This document shows positions 10,917-19,122 of a stretch of DNA of 25,999 nucleotides, one piece after another. A model generated the notes under the pieces. The model searched no databases and was not told where the DNA came from. It was given only the letters and a program-made list of their open reading frames with translations. The first letter of the stretch is position 1; every line of letters begins with the position of its first letter. This DNA is from a virus: positions 1-25,999 of IMG/VR virus record IMGVR_UViG_3300037847_005260. One strand, 5' to 3'. The position numbers and the translations under genes were made by a program.

Positions 10917-13041
10917 AATAGCATATAGCTCTTTTCTTATCCATCAGGTGTTACCTGAGAGAGATGATGAAAATTATGTCTCATTTTGGATGAGGCATAT
11001 AGGATATTGTAAATCAGGTGTAGAAGTAGGAGGAGTTCACATTACAGGATGGTTATACTGGCATCTTAATTTTTTTAAGTTGTCTATAGATAAGCGTGAT
11101 GAGTTTGGTAATTCTGTAAGAGTTGTAGATAATCCTAATCTAAGAGACAACGAATGGCTTATAAATTGGTGCTATGAACAAGCTGATAAAAATGGTAAAC
11201 AACCTATACTTGCATTTGGTACAAGACGATTTGCTAAGACATCTTTTATTGCATCAAGAGTCGCATACAATACTTTTATTTTTCAGTATAGTAACCCTTT
11301 AATTATTGGAGGGTCACAGTCTGACCTTAACAACATTACCAAGTATCTAGATGAGTTCTACGAGAAAAGACCTGATTGTTTTTCAGACTTTGTAAAGATT
11401 AGTGACTGGAACAAAGCAACATCTTCTGATGTTGAGATAGAGTTTAACAAAAGAATTGTAACGAAAGGAAGAAACCCAATCAATCCAATTAGTTATGAAT
11501 TCTTTCCTATAGCTGATAAACCTAACGATAACTCATTTGCTTTTTCAAGAATATCAGTTAGGAACCTTCAGCAGGGACAAGTTACTTCAAAAGAAGAATT
11601 ACTTGCAGGTATCACACCTACCGAGGCTGTATGGGATGAGGTAGGAAAATATTTGTATTCTAAACAACGTTCAGCACTTTTACCTGCCATCGAGAATGAC
11701 CTTGGCGAAAGAAGATTTGTTGAGCTATTGATTGGTACTGGAGGTAACACAGACTTTGCTGCAGATGCAGAAATGGATTTCTTGTTTACAGAAAAATCAG
11801 ACTTTTTCCACTTTGATGTAAAAAAATATTTAGAAGAAGTAAAAGATGAACATTTTCAATACGTTCAGGATACTGATAAACAAGTTAGTCTTTTTGTTCC
11901 TGCCCAAATGTCTAACAAGGGGGGCCAGAAGAAAAAAATACCTTTGGTACAATACCTCAACAGAAAGTTCAACGAGGAGGAACTTAAGGCACTTGAAGGA
12001 CTGGATATCTTTGTTACGGATTGGGAAGAGTCCCAACAAAAAGTAGAAGGATTTATAAATGCAGAACACAGGAAGTCCTCAGACAAAGGAAAGAAGGCGC
12101 AGATGTACTATCCTTTCCAACCAGAAGATTGCTTCTTGTTTTCAGGTAACAATCCTTTCCCTGTTGAAGAAGCTAAGAAAACACAGGACAGAATAAGGCT
12201 GGATGGTTTAACAGGAGAGTACGTAAGACTGGAACAAACACCACATGGTATAATAACAATTACTCAATCTGCCCTAGAACCCGTAACAGAATACCCATTT
12301 AGAGGAGGAGCATACGATGCCCCTGTAGTTGTATATGAGAGACCTATATTTGATGACCCTAGACAAATCAAAAGAGGAACGTACATAGCAGGGTTTGACG
12401 GTGCGAAAGTCGCTACATCTACAACATCTGACTCTTTGAACTGTCTTTACATATTTAAAAGGCAGGCTGGTGTTTCAGGATTTCAAAACCAAATAGTAGC
12501 ACAGCTTACAGGTAGACCACATATGGATACCATTTATTACAGACAAGCGATGCTGCTTCTTAAGTTATACAATGCAGAGTGTCTACCAGAGGCAGACGTT
12601 CCTTTTGTCAAGTATCTACGCAGCCAAAAGGCAGAACATTATATTGCACAAGCAAAAGGAACAAACCTTAGAATTAACGAGAATAGTAGGGCAAACGTTG
12701 ATTATGGGTTACCAGCCACAGCTAGAAACAAAGAGCATCTTCTTAAATTATTGAAGACTTATTGTTGGGACCAAATACCTACAGGTGAAACTACTCAAGA
12801 GGGGGATGAGATAACAGTTCTAGGTATCTCTAGAATAACAGACCCTATGCTACTGGAAGAGATTATTAAGTTTGGTAACTATAAAAACTATGACCGAATA
12901 ATGTCTTTTGGTCATGCTCTTATATGGGACGAAGAGCTATCTATAAATAATATCAAAGGCTCTGAAGATAAATATCAAGTCAAGCGAGATACTTTTTCTA
13001 AACTTACCGATAAGAATTTTGGTAGGGGAAGATACCGATAA
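10894..13041 (+). CDS. terL: Terminase large subunit
   Basis: This 715-aa packaging motor has an N-terminal ATPase and a C-terminal nuclease. The Walker A-like loop is GTRRFAKTS (109-117), Walker B is TEAVWDEV with D248/E249, and the coupling motif is IGTGG (280-284). The nuclease starts with YIAGFDGAK (D502) and its last acidic site is probably in HALIWDEE near 677. It cuts the concatemer and pumps DNA into the prohead through the portal. It is longer than many terminases, with about 200 residues between the two cores (about 290-490), partly Lys-rich. It overlaps its upstream neighbour by 23 bases and is followed by a 61-base gap holding a promoter for the portal. Confidence 0.88.
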   Translation: MQEARIPKIAYSSFLIHQVLPERDDENYVSFWMRHIGYCKSGVEVGGVHITGWLYWHLNFFKLSIDKRDEFGNSVRVVDNPNLRDNEWLINWCYEQADKNGKQPILAFGTRRFAKTSFIASRVAYNTFIFQYSNPLIIGGSQSDLNNITKYLDEFYEKRPDCFSDFVKISDWNKATSSDVEIEFNKRIVTKGRNPINPISYEFFPIADKPNDNSFAFSRISVRNLQQGQVTSKEELLAGITPTEAVWDEVGKYLYSKQRSALLPAIENDLGERRFVELLIGTGGNTDFAADAEMDFLFTEKSDFFHFDVKKYLEEVKDEHFQYVQDTDKQVSLFVPAQMSNKGGQKKKIPLVQYLNRKFNEEELKALEGLDIFVTDWEESQQKVEGFINAEHRKSSDKGKKAQMYYPFQPEDCFLFSGNNPFPVEEAKKTQDRIRLDGLTGEYVRLEQTPHGIITITQSALEPVTEYPFRGGAYDAPVVVYERPIFDDPRQIKRGTYIAGFDGAKVATSTTSDSLNCLYIFKRQAGVSGFQNQIVAQLTGRPHMDTIYYRQAMLLLKLYNAECLPEADVPFVKYLRSQKAEHYIAQAKGTNLRINENSRANVDYGLPATARNKEHLLKLLKTYCWDQIPTGETTQEGDEITVLGISRITDPMLLEEIIKFGNYKNYDRIMSFGHALIWDEELSINNIKGSEDKYQVKRDTFSKLTDKNFGRGRYR

Positions 13042-13083
13042 TTGTAAGAAATTTGTTTAATTAAAATATTATACATATATTCG
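13042..13083 (+). promoter_or_regulatory. Promoter upstream of portal (repeat element + -7 box)
   Basis: TTGTAAGAAATTTG (13042-13055) ends in a TTTG -33 element. After 20 bases comes TATATTCG (13076-13083), one mismatch from TAnnTTTG. The portal ATG is 20 bases beyond the -7 box. The identical 14-mer and spacing recur before the scaffold gene (15900-15941), which strongly supports function. Confidence 0.65.
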
Positions 13084-13102
13084 CTAGATATTAAATTAGC
13101 AT

Positions 13103-15808
13103 ATGTTTTTCGACATAAATCTTAAGGATGCACCATTTTTGGGGGATAGTCTAAGACTTCCTGCTCAGGCGTTACCTGACAAAAAGAAAACCAAAATATG
13201 GTTTAAGGACTGTATGGATACTCTAGAAACTATAGGTATTCGACAGCTCAATGTCGCAAGACATAGATTTGAAGATGCTTACCGCATCGTAGAGGGAAGT
13301 TACTCATATAGTGCTGTGACTAATACTTCTGCATTTTTATCAGAGGTTGACATGTTAAGGCAACAGTCAGACCTTCCCGAAGACTTACAACACTATGGCT
13401 TCATAGAACCTATAGTCAACACTCTTATAGGTGAGTACATCAAAAAGCCAAATCCTACTATAATCTACACTAACGACCCAACTTCCACGAATGAATATCT
13501 ACGTGTGAAGAAAGACCTTTTGTGGCAGAAAGTAGGAAAAGCAATAGATACTGAGGTCAACTTGAAGCTGATGAAAATGGGTATGGACCCAATGGGTAAA
13601 AAGTTTGAAAACGAAGAGCAGAAGCAGAAGTTTATGCAACAGCTCCAGCAAGCCAAGCAAAAAAACATACCAAAGGAAGTTCAAGATTATATGGATTCCG
13701 AATGGAAACCTATCTACATAGAGTGGGCTGAACAACTTATTGAAGAGGGAGAGACAAGATTCCAAATGGATGAACTGTATAGAGAGCTATTCAGAGATTA
13801 TCTAATCACTGGTAGATGCTTTATGCACTGGAGAATCGGTCATGACTTTTATCAACCTGAAAGATGGTCGCCTTTGAACACTTTTACTTCAGTTACTCAA
13901 CAAGAAAAGTATCCTGAATTAGGCGAGTATGTGGGTCGGATACAATATCTATCCCCTAATCAAGTGGTAGTGAACTACGGACACATGATGACAGAAAGTC
14001 AAAAAAGAGACTTGCTTAAATCAAAACACTACACTCAATCCGAGGTATCTGCATCTAACAGCATAAAAGACACGCAGTCTTGGTTAGAAAATTTTGGAGG
14101 TTATAATAAAAGAGTATCCCATCCTAATTATATTGCTTATGAAAATTTAGGTGTTCTACAGGACCAAACTGGTATGGACTTTGGATACAGAGGGCATTTC
14201 CCTAATCAAGACCAAAATTTTAATTTGTTCTTTAACGATTACGAAAATCGTTATGACATGATTAGAGTTGTAGAAGCATATTGGGTATCCTACAAAAGGA
14301 TAGGGTTTCTTACAATGAAGAAAGGGGATACTCAGCAACTTGTAACAGAAATTGTAACAGACGAAATTTTAAAAGATATTATTAACGAATATCAAATAAA
14401 AAAACTCACTACGGTTTCCTTAGAGGAAAACCAAAAAAATCCAAGAGAGAATACTATTCTTTGGGACTACGTTCCTGAAGTTTGGAAAGGAGTTAAAATA
14501 CTAAACGATAATACAGACCTACCAGAACACTTATACCTCTATGGAGAACCTATGGAATATCAATTAAGAGGTGAAAGCTCTCTATTCCATACTCTCCTGC
14601 CTGTTAATGGTCTATTCGAACACACATCTCTAGTTTCTAGAGTAGAGATAGACCAAATTGAATATTCTCTTGCTATGAACATGGCTAGAGACTATATGTC
14701 TAAGGAACTTGGATTATTCTTCCTAATGGACCTAGCATATATGCCTGAGTTCTTAAAAGACTTTGGAGGAGACGAAGCTATTGGCAAACTAATGGAAGTA
14801 ACGAGGAACCTTGGGCTTCTCCCTGTAGATTCTTCTCAAGCTAGAGGAACTGCCTTCAATAACTTCCAAATGGTCAACATGGATTTAACGGCAGCTATGA
14901 TGGGCAAACTAAACTTTGCTCAAGCTATTAGAAACAGGGCATTCGAAAAACTCGGTTTACATCCTCAAAGAATGGCAGGCCAAATAGAACAGACAACTGC
15001 TACTGGTATACAAGTAACTCAAGATGCATCATATGCACAAACAGAGGTTTGGTTTGATAAGTTTTCTAAGTTCCATCAGAGGTCAGCAGAAATGCATATT
15101 AATGTAGCACAATGGCTACAGCAGCAGGGTAAAGACATTACGGTTAGTTACACAGATAGCGACAAGATAAGACATTTTGTTTCTATGATTGACCCCGAAT
15201 TACCAATAAGAAGATTCAAAATCTATACTCAAAATAATTCAAAGAGAAGAAGTGAGTTAGAAACTCTCAAGAAAACTTTCTTTAGTGACAATACCATATC
15301 TAAGACATTAGAAGATATGGCTGAGGTAATATCTGCAGATTCTACTGCTAAAATTATACAGATAGCTAGGCTGGGTAGGCAAAGAGCAGACCTTCAAAAA
15401 CAAATGCAGCAAAAACGTCAGCAACAGCAACTGCAGATTGAAAAAGCAAATGAATTTGAACTTGAACAGCTTAAACATCAACATAAGATGGAGATAGAGA
15501 AGTTAAAAGGAGAAATTGCATTGAACAAGCAAACTATCTTGTCTTTAGGATTTGTAAAGGATGATGGCCAAACCCCAGACGAAGAAGAAACTCCAAAAGT
15601 TGTAGAACAACTACAGACTGCAACACAAGACCTTGACACTAGGTTTAAGATGAGGCAAATGGAGTTACAAAATAGGTTGAAAGAAACTCAAGAAAATAGA
15701 CAATACCTTCTTAAGCAGCAAGAATTAGCTCTTAAGCAGCAAGAGATAAACGCTAGAAAAGAGATTGCTGACAAGCAGATGCAAATCGCCAAGATAAATA
15801 AAAACTAA
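13103..15808 (+). CDS. Portal protein
   Basis: This 901-aa protein sits directly after the large terminase and before the scaffold and capsid genes. The order, size and a typical portal block near residues 620-650 (RMAGQIEQTTATGIQVTQDA) support the call. The dodecameric portal forms the capsid vertex through which DNA enters and leaves. The N-terminal third contains a Lys/Gln-rich helical stretch (about 165-200). The C-terminal approximately 145 residues (about 755-901) are a Gln/Lys/Glu-rich coiled coil with runs such as QQKRQQQQLQIEK, longer than in most portals. It may form an extended barrel or bind scaffold. The large size is shared by portals of crAss-like and other Bacteroidota phages (general knowledge). 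Confidence 0.85.
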   Translation: MFFDINLKDAPFLGDSLRLPAQALPDKKKTKIWFKDCMDTLETIGIRQLNVARHRFEDAYRIVEGSYSYSAVTNTSAFLSEVDMLRQQSDLPEDLQHYGFIEPIVNTLIGEYIKKPNPTIIYTNDPTSTNEYLRVKKDLLWQKVGKAIDTEVNLKLMKMGMDPMGKKFENEEQKQKFMQQLQQAKQKNIPKEVQDYMDSEWKPIYIEWAEQLIEEGETRFQMDELYRELFRDYLITGRCFMHWRIGHDFYQPERWSPLNTFTSVTQQEKYPELGEYVGRIQYLSPNQVVVNYGHMMTESQKRDLLKSKHYTQSEVSASNSIKDTQSWLENFGGYNKRVSHPNYIAYENLGVLQDQTGMDFGYRGHFPNQDQNFNLFFNDYENRYDMIRVVEAYWVSYKRIGFLTMKKGDTQQLVTEIVTDEILKDIINEYQIKKLTTVSLEENQKNPRENTILWDYVPEVWKGVKILNDNTDLPEHLYLYGEPMEYQLRGESSLFHTLLPVNGLFEHTSLVSRVEIDQIEYSLAMNMARDYMSKELGLFFLMDLAYMPEFLKDFGGDEAIGKLMEVTRNLGLLPVDSSQARGTAFNNFQMVNMDLTAAMMGKLNFAQAIRNRAFEKLGLHPQRMAGQIEQTTATGIQVTQDASYAQTEVWFDKFSKFHQRSAEMHINVAQWLQQQGKDITVSYTDSDKIRHFVSMIDPELPIRRFKIYTQNNSKRRSELETLKKTFFSDNTISKTLEDMAEVISADSTAKIIQIARLGRQRADLQKQMQQKRQQQQLQIEKANEFELEQLKHQHKMEIEKLKGEIALNKQTILSLGFVKDDGQTPDEEETPKVVEQLQTATQDLDTRFKMRQMELQNRLKETQENRQYLLKQQELALKQQEINARKEIADKQMQIAKINKN

Positions 15809-15871
15809 AATTTACAAATTTTGTAAATTTACAAATTGTAAAACATAAATATTACAGAGTTTGTAAAACTC
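15808..15871. promoter_or_regulatory. AT-rich palindrome cluster with TTTACAA/TTGTAAA words
   Basis: Five copies of TTTACAA or its complement TTGTAAA occur at about 15811, 15821, 15828, 15836 and 15861. They build a 23-base near-palindrome (15808-15830), a perfect 16-bp palindrome TTTGTAAATTTACAAA (15820-15835), and a hairpin GAGTTT-GTA-AAACTC (15857-15871). They lie between the portal stop and the scaffold promoter and look like operator sites. They lack the G/C stem and T-tract of a terminator. Confidence 0.5.
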
Positions 15872-15899
15872 AATAATAAAAATTAATCAAATTTAACTC

Positions 15900-15941
15900 T
15901 TGTAAGAAATTTGCATAAGTTAGATATTATTTTTAAGTTTG
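15900..15941 (+). promoter_or_regulatory. Promoter upstream of scaffold/capsid (repeat element + perfect -7 box)
   Basis: The 14-mer TTGTAAGAAATTTG (15900-15913) is identical to that before the portal. It is followed after 20 bases by TAAGTTTG (15934-15941), a perfect TAnnTTTG box. The scaffold ATG at 15960 is 19 bases downstream of the box, matching the 20 bases seen at the portal. Confidence 0.75.
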
Positions 15942-15959
15942 TACCGTAAAATAACCACC

Positions 15960-17132
15960 ATGTCAGAGAAAGACCAAAAGAATCCATTTACTATTGGCAA
16001 CCCTTTTACTATCCAACTAGAAGATAGTGAAGCCGAAACACCGACAGCAGAGATGGAAGATATTTCTTCAGATGAACTAGAAAAAAACATTGAAGAAGAT
16101 AGGAAAGAAAGAGAATCTTTAGAAAAAAATTCTGAACCCTCTACAGAAATAGAAGAAGAAGAAGGAGAACTTGAAACTAAAGAGATTGAAATAGAAGATA
16201 TTTTAGATAAACCAGTTGCCTTTGACGATGAGGGAGCTAAAGAATCTAAGAAAAAAGTAAACGAGGCATTAGAAACAAACGATGCTTTTTTTGACTATCA
16301 AGCAACTGCTGATAAGTTAATAAAAGATGGTTTCTGGGAAGACTTTGAAGGTAGGGAAGACCTTGACATAGACAAAGAGGTCTTTGAACAGCTCTCTAAG
16401 CAACAGGATGTATGGAAAAAACAGAACTTAGGTAGTTCTTTTTATAATAGTTTACATCCAGCTGAAAGAGAGTATCTTGAGTTTAAAAAGATGGGTGGTG
16501 ATTTGGATAGTTACTACCAATCTATGACCAAAGTCAACAGGGTTAATAATTTAAATATTGATTCTGAACAAGGAAAATTAAGTGCTATTTACACATACTA
16601 CAAAAATTTTGTAGGGTGGGATGATGCAAAAATTAATAAATATGTTAGCAAGTTAGATGCTAACGATTTAGAGGAGGAAGCAAGTACTGCGTTTTCTCAT
16701 GTACAAGCTAGAGTTCAAAATGAACATAAGCTTATGATGCAGAAACAAGCAGACTTAGCAGCTAAGAGAGAGAAAGCCATCTCTACATATAAAAAGAATG
16801 TAAGAGGCATTCTTAAAAATCAGAAAGTAAATGACAGGCAAGCTAGAGAAGTAGTAAAGAGCTTAACTGACGTTAACCCACAAACTGGTTTTACAGCTGT
16901 AGACGAGGCCTACGTGGCATTTAGAAATGACCCACAGCGTTCTGTTCTACTTTATAAATTTCTTTCAGACCCTGAGTCATTTATCGATGAGGTTTCATCT
17001 GGTAAACAACAAGAGGAAAGAAAGAAGTTATTTTTTGAATTAAAGAAAAAGGGGAAGACTACTGAAAAGAAAGACTTCTCATTTAAGCCTACAAGGGATA
17101 AACAAACTCGTAATCCCTTTACTAATAAATAA
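15960..17132 (+). CDS. Probable capsid scaffolding protein
   Basis: The 390-aa protein lies between portal and capsid genes. Residues 1-90 are very acidic (EEEEGELETKEIEIED region). The middle has aromatic/helical stretches (NLGSSFYNSLHPAEREYLEF), and the C-terminus is basic and helical (EERKKLFFELKKKGK), the usual scaffold layout of a soluble helical protein with a charged capsid-binding end. The motif NPFT occurs twice at the start (KNPFTIGNPFTI) and once at the end (RNPFTNK). I chose ATG 15960; the in-frame TTG at 15939 overlaps the -7 box and would lie upstream of the transcript. It would be removed or cleaved during maturation; no protease gene is seen in the window. Confidence 0.7.
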   Translation: MSEKDQKNPFTIGNPFTIQLEDSEAETPTAEMEDISSDELEKNIEEDRKERESLEKNSEPSTEIEEEEGELETKEIEIEDILDKPVAFDDEGAKESKKKVNEALETNDAFFDYQATADKLIKDGFWEDFEGREDLDIDKEVFEQLSKQQDVWKKQNLGSSFYNSLHPAEREYLEFKKMGGDLDSYYQSMTKVNRVNNLNIDSEQGKLSAIYTYYKNFVGWDDAKINKYVSKLDANDLEEEASTAFSHVQARVQNEHKLMMQKQADLAAKREKAISTYKKNVRGILKNQKVNDRQAREVVKSLTDVNPQTGFTAVDEAYVAFRNDPQRSVLLYKFLSDPESFIDEVSSGKQQEERKKLFFELKKKGKTTEKKDFSFKPTRDKQTRNPFTNK

Positions 17133-17158
17133 AATATTAAACACACAATCGAGTAAAA

Positions 17159-18829
17159 ATGGGAAAAGAAAATTTTAACGGACAATTTATTGGAGCCAAT
17201 TTTAATGACTCCACTGTGATTGGGGTTACTAACAAAAGTGACATCCAGTCTCAATTTGGGTATATTGACTCAGTTGCCCTCAAAGCAGCTGACTATGTAG
17301 ATGACAGAACATCTTTAGGGATGCTTGAGCTATTTGAAAACGCTCGCATCGTAAACGTTCCTTTTATTAAGGATGCATTAAAGAATTCTGATAAAATCTT
17401 TGTTAACGGAATCAGAGGAAGCTTTGACTACGAAATTGCAATGGATATTGATAAGCCATGCGTTGTACAAAACGTAGAAGAAGGTGACTACTTAGGTATT
17501 GATGGTTCATTCTTCGATATCAAATTATCTCATCCATTCTCTCCTGGTGATATCCTTACTTACGACCCAGTAGATGGTGAGCAAGTAATCGTTATCGAAG
17601 ATTCAGAAGTTGTAGACGAAGGGGACGGATACGTTCACACTGTACAGCTTGTGACAAGAGACAGAAGCAAGTACTTCCCAGCATCTAAGCTTAAGCCTGG
17701 TACTGAGTATGTTAAAATTGACCACATTGCTGGTGAGTTCGATACTCAATATTCTGCTCCTAATATGGCGGGACTTGGTAAAAACTCTGTTAAACTTCAG
17801 TATACTTTAGGAGATTACCGTGCAGTACAAGTTGGATACTCTGCTTATGCAGACGTTCTTACTGTAAACGGAAAAGAAGCTTCTCACTTGACTGATAGAT
17901 TGCAGAAAATGCAAGACAAACTTGGAGGTGACTATTTCTTCGTAGGACAAATTAATCCTGGAACAGGTCGTCTTGTTAAGAACACAGTAAGAGTACAGCC
18001 TATCATGGAAGCTCTTGCAATGGCTGAGTTAATGAAGCTTACTGCAATGGGTATGATGTTTGACCGAGGTGCGACTATCACTGGTATCAACGGTTCGAAG
18101 TTAATCAACGAAGGACTTTACCACCAATTGCGTAGAGGTCACAGATTCATCTACAAAAATGTAAGCGAATTACGTCAGTTGATTCAACGTGCTGCTGAGA
18201 TTATCTATCACGGTACATCTATCCAAATCCACGACAGAAAATTAGTTTTCAAGGCTGGATTCCACGCACACAACTTAGTTCGTGAGCTATTCAAAGAAGA
18301 GTTCAAGAACACTACTCCAGTACATATCGACCAAGAAGCTCTTCCAGTGAAGATTCTTTCTGGTAACGATAGATACAACTTAACTTATGCTTCTTATGCT
18401 ATTGGTGAGGCATTCCTTAACGGAATCGGTCACGTAAGAGTTGAGCACGACCCATCTCTTGACTATGATAGCTTTGGAGATTACATTAGCCGAGGATACT
18501 CTGCAGGTCTTTCTAAGAGAGCTTACACATTAGTAATGTATGATATCTCTGACCCAATGTACTCTAACGTACTTGACCGTAGCGTAATGCCAAAAGGAGT
18601 TGAGATTGACAACAAATCTAAAGGTACAAGCAATCTTTACATTGTTAAGCCTAAGAATGTGCCTGACTTCTCTTATGGTTCTACTAACGGACCTGTATTC
18701 GAATCAGGATTCAACTACTCAAGACCACAACCTGGTAGAGAGTTCACTTGCATGTCTTCCATGTCAGCATGGATTCCAGACAAGTCTCGAGTTGTAATGA
18801 TTGAGAAACTCGAAACTAACGAGTTTTAA
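17159..18829 (+). CDS. Major capsid protein (HK97-like candidate)
   Basis: This 556-aa protein follows the scaffold candidate. It is followed by a strong hairpin, and its codons end in C more often than its neighbours' do, which suits very high expression. It starts MGKENFNGQFIGANFNDSTV. The central part has a long helix-like stretch (about 280-340, QPIMEALAMAELMKLTAMGM) and the C-terminal part is β-rich. Exact motifs of the HK97 fold cannot be seen by eye, so the call rests on position, length and expression signs. It forms the hexamers and pentamers of the head shell. A short A-rich leader (AATCGAGTAAAA) precedes the ATG without a Shine-Dalgarno. Confidence 0.75.
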   Translation: MGKENFNGQFIGANFNDSTVIGVTNKSDIQSQFGYIDSVALKAADYVDDRTSLGMLELFENARIVNVPFIKDALKNSDKIFVNGIRGSFDYEIAMDIDKPCVVQNVEEGDYLGIDGSFFDIKLSHPFSPGDILTYDPVDGEQVIVIEDSEVVDEGDGYVHTVQLVTRDRSKYFPASKLKPGTEYVKIDHIAGEFDTQYSAPNMAGLGKNSVKLQYTLGDYRAVQVGYSAYADVLTVNGKEASHLTDRLQKMQDKLGGDYFFVGQINPGTGRLVKNTVRVQPIMEALAMAELMKLTAMGMMFDRGATITGINGSKLINEGLYHQLRRGHRFIYKNVSELRQLIQRAAEIIYHGTSIQIHDRKLVFKAGFHAHNLVRELFKEEFKNTTPVHIDQEALPVKILSGNDRYNLTYASYAIGEAFLNGIGHVRVEHDPSLDYDSFGDYISRGYSAGLSKRAYTLVMYDISDPMYSNVLDRSVMPKGVEIDNKSKGTSNLYIVKPKNVPDFSYGSTNGPVFESGFNYSRPQPGREFTCMSSMSAWIPDKSRVVMIEKLETNEF

Positions 18830-18846
18830 TATAACCTTTTTTTAAT

Positions 18847-18865
18847 GGGGGGATTTATTCCCCCC
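18847..18865 (+). terminator. Stem-loop after capsid gene (attenuator or processing site)
   Basis: GGGGGG (18847-18852), a 7-base loop ATTTATT, and CCCCCC (18860-18865). The 6-bp G/C stem is 18 bases past the capsid stop. The following bases are TTAAATAC, not a T-run, so it may be a partial terminator, or a stabiliser of the 3' end of the capsid message, rather than a full stop. Confidence 0.6.
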
Positions 18866-18880
18866 TTAAATACTTGAGAC

Positions 18881-19120
18881 ATGGGATACGGGAAGAAAAG
18901 AATGGGAGATGGTACTAAAACTAATGGTAGCACTAATAGTGATATCCAGTCTAAAGTCAATGCCGCTTATAAACGTAGAAGAAAAGTAAAAACGTCTAGT
19001 TATGGGCATGGTGGCTATGTTTCTGATGCTATGAAAGATAGAGCACAAGGATTTGGTATACAAAATCCATCCAGTTCTCCCTTTACTTGCGGAAGCAAAA
19101 AGAAAAAAAGAAAAAAATAA
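18881..19120 (+). CDS. Small Lys/Gly-rich protein with FGIQN-SPF motif (79 aa)
   Basis: The protein is basic and low in hydrophobic residues (MGYGKKRMGDGTKTNGSTNS, KVNAAYKRRRKVKTSSYG). It carries GFGIQNPSSSPFT about 20 residues from the end, then a Lys tail (KKKKRKK). The next gene downstream ends with VFGIQNGGRSPFS, so both share FGIQN-x3-4-SPF. This may be a common docking peptide. It lies just after the capsid gene, so a minor head component or capsid-bound DNA-condensing protein is plausible. No family is recognised. Confidence 0.65.
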   Translation: MGYGKKRMGDGTKTNGSTNSDIQSKVNAAYKRRRKVKTSSYGHGGYVSDAMKDRAQGFGIQNPSSSPFTCGSKKKKRKK

Positions 19121-19122
19121 TT

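Noticed and set aside
12572-12754. Out-of-frame 60-aa ORF inside the terminase
   Set aside because: Shadow of terL in another frame, low complexity, no start context.
15857-15871. GAGTTT-GTA-AAACTC hairpin as terminator after the portal
   Set aside because: Weak A/T-rich stem, no T-tract after it. Better seen as part of the operator-like cluster.
15939-15959. Upstream TTG start for the scaffold (397 aa)
   Set aside because: The TTG overlaps the last three bases of the -7 box TAAGTTTG, so it would be upstream of the expected transcript start. ATG 15960 has the same spacing to its promoter as the portal gene.
19087-19122. Upstream ATG for the 114-aa Lys/Gly-rich gene
   Set aside because: It lies in the Lys tail of the previous gene and adds only MRKQKEKKKKII, which is an out-of-frame read of the A-rich tail.
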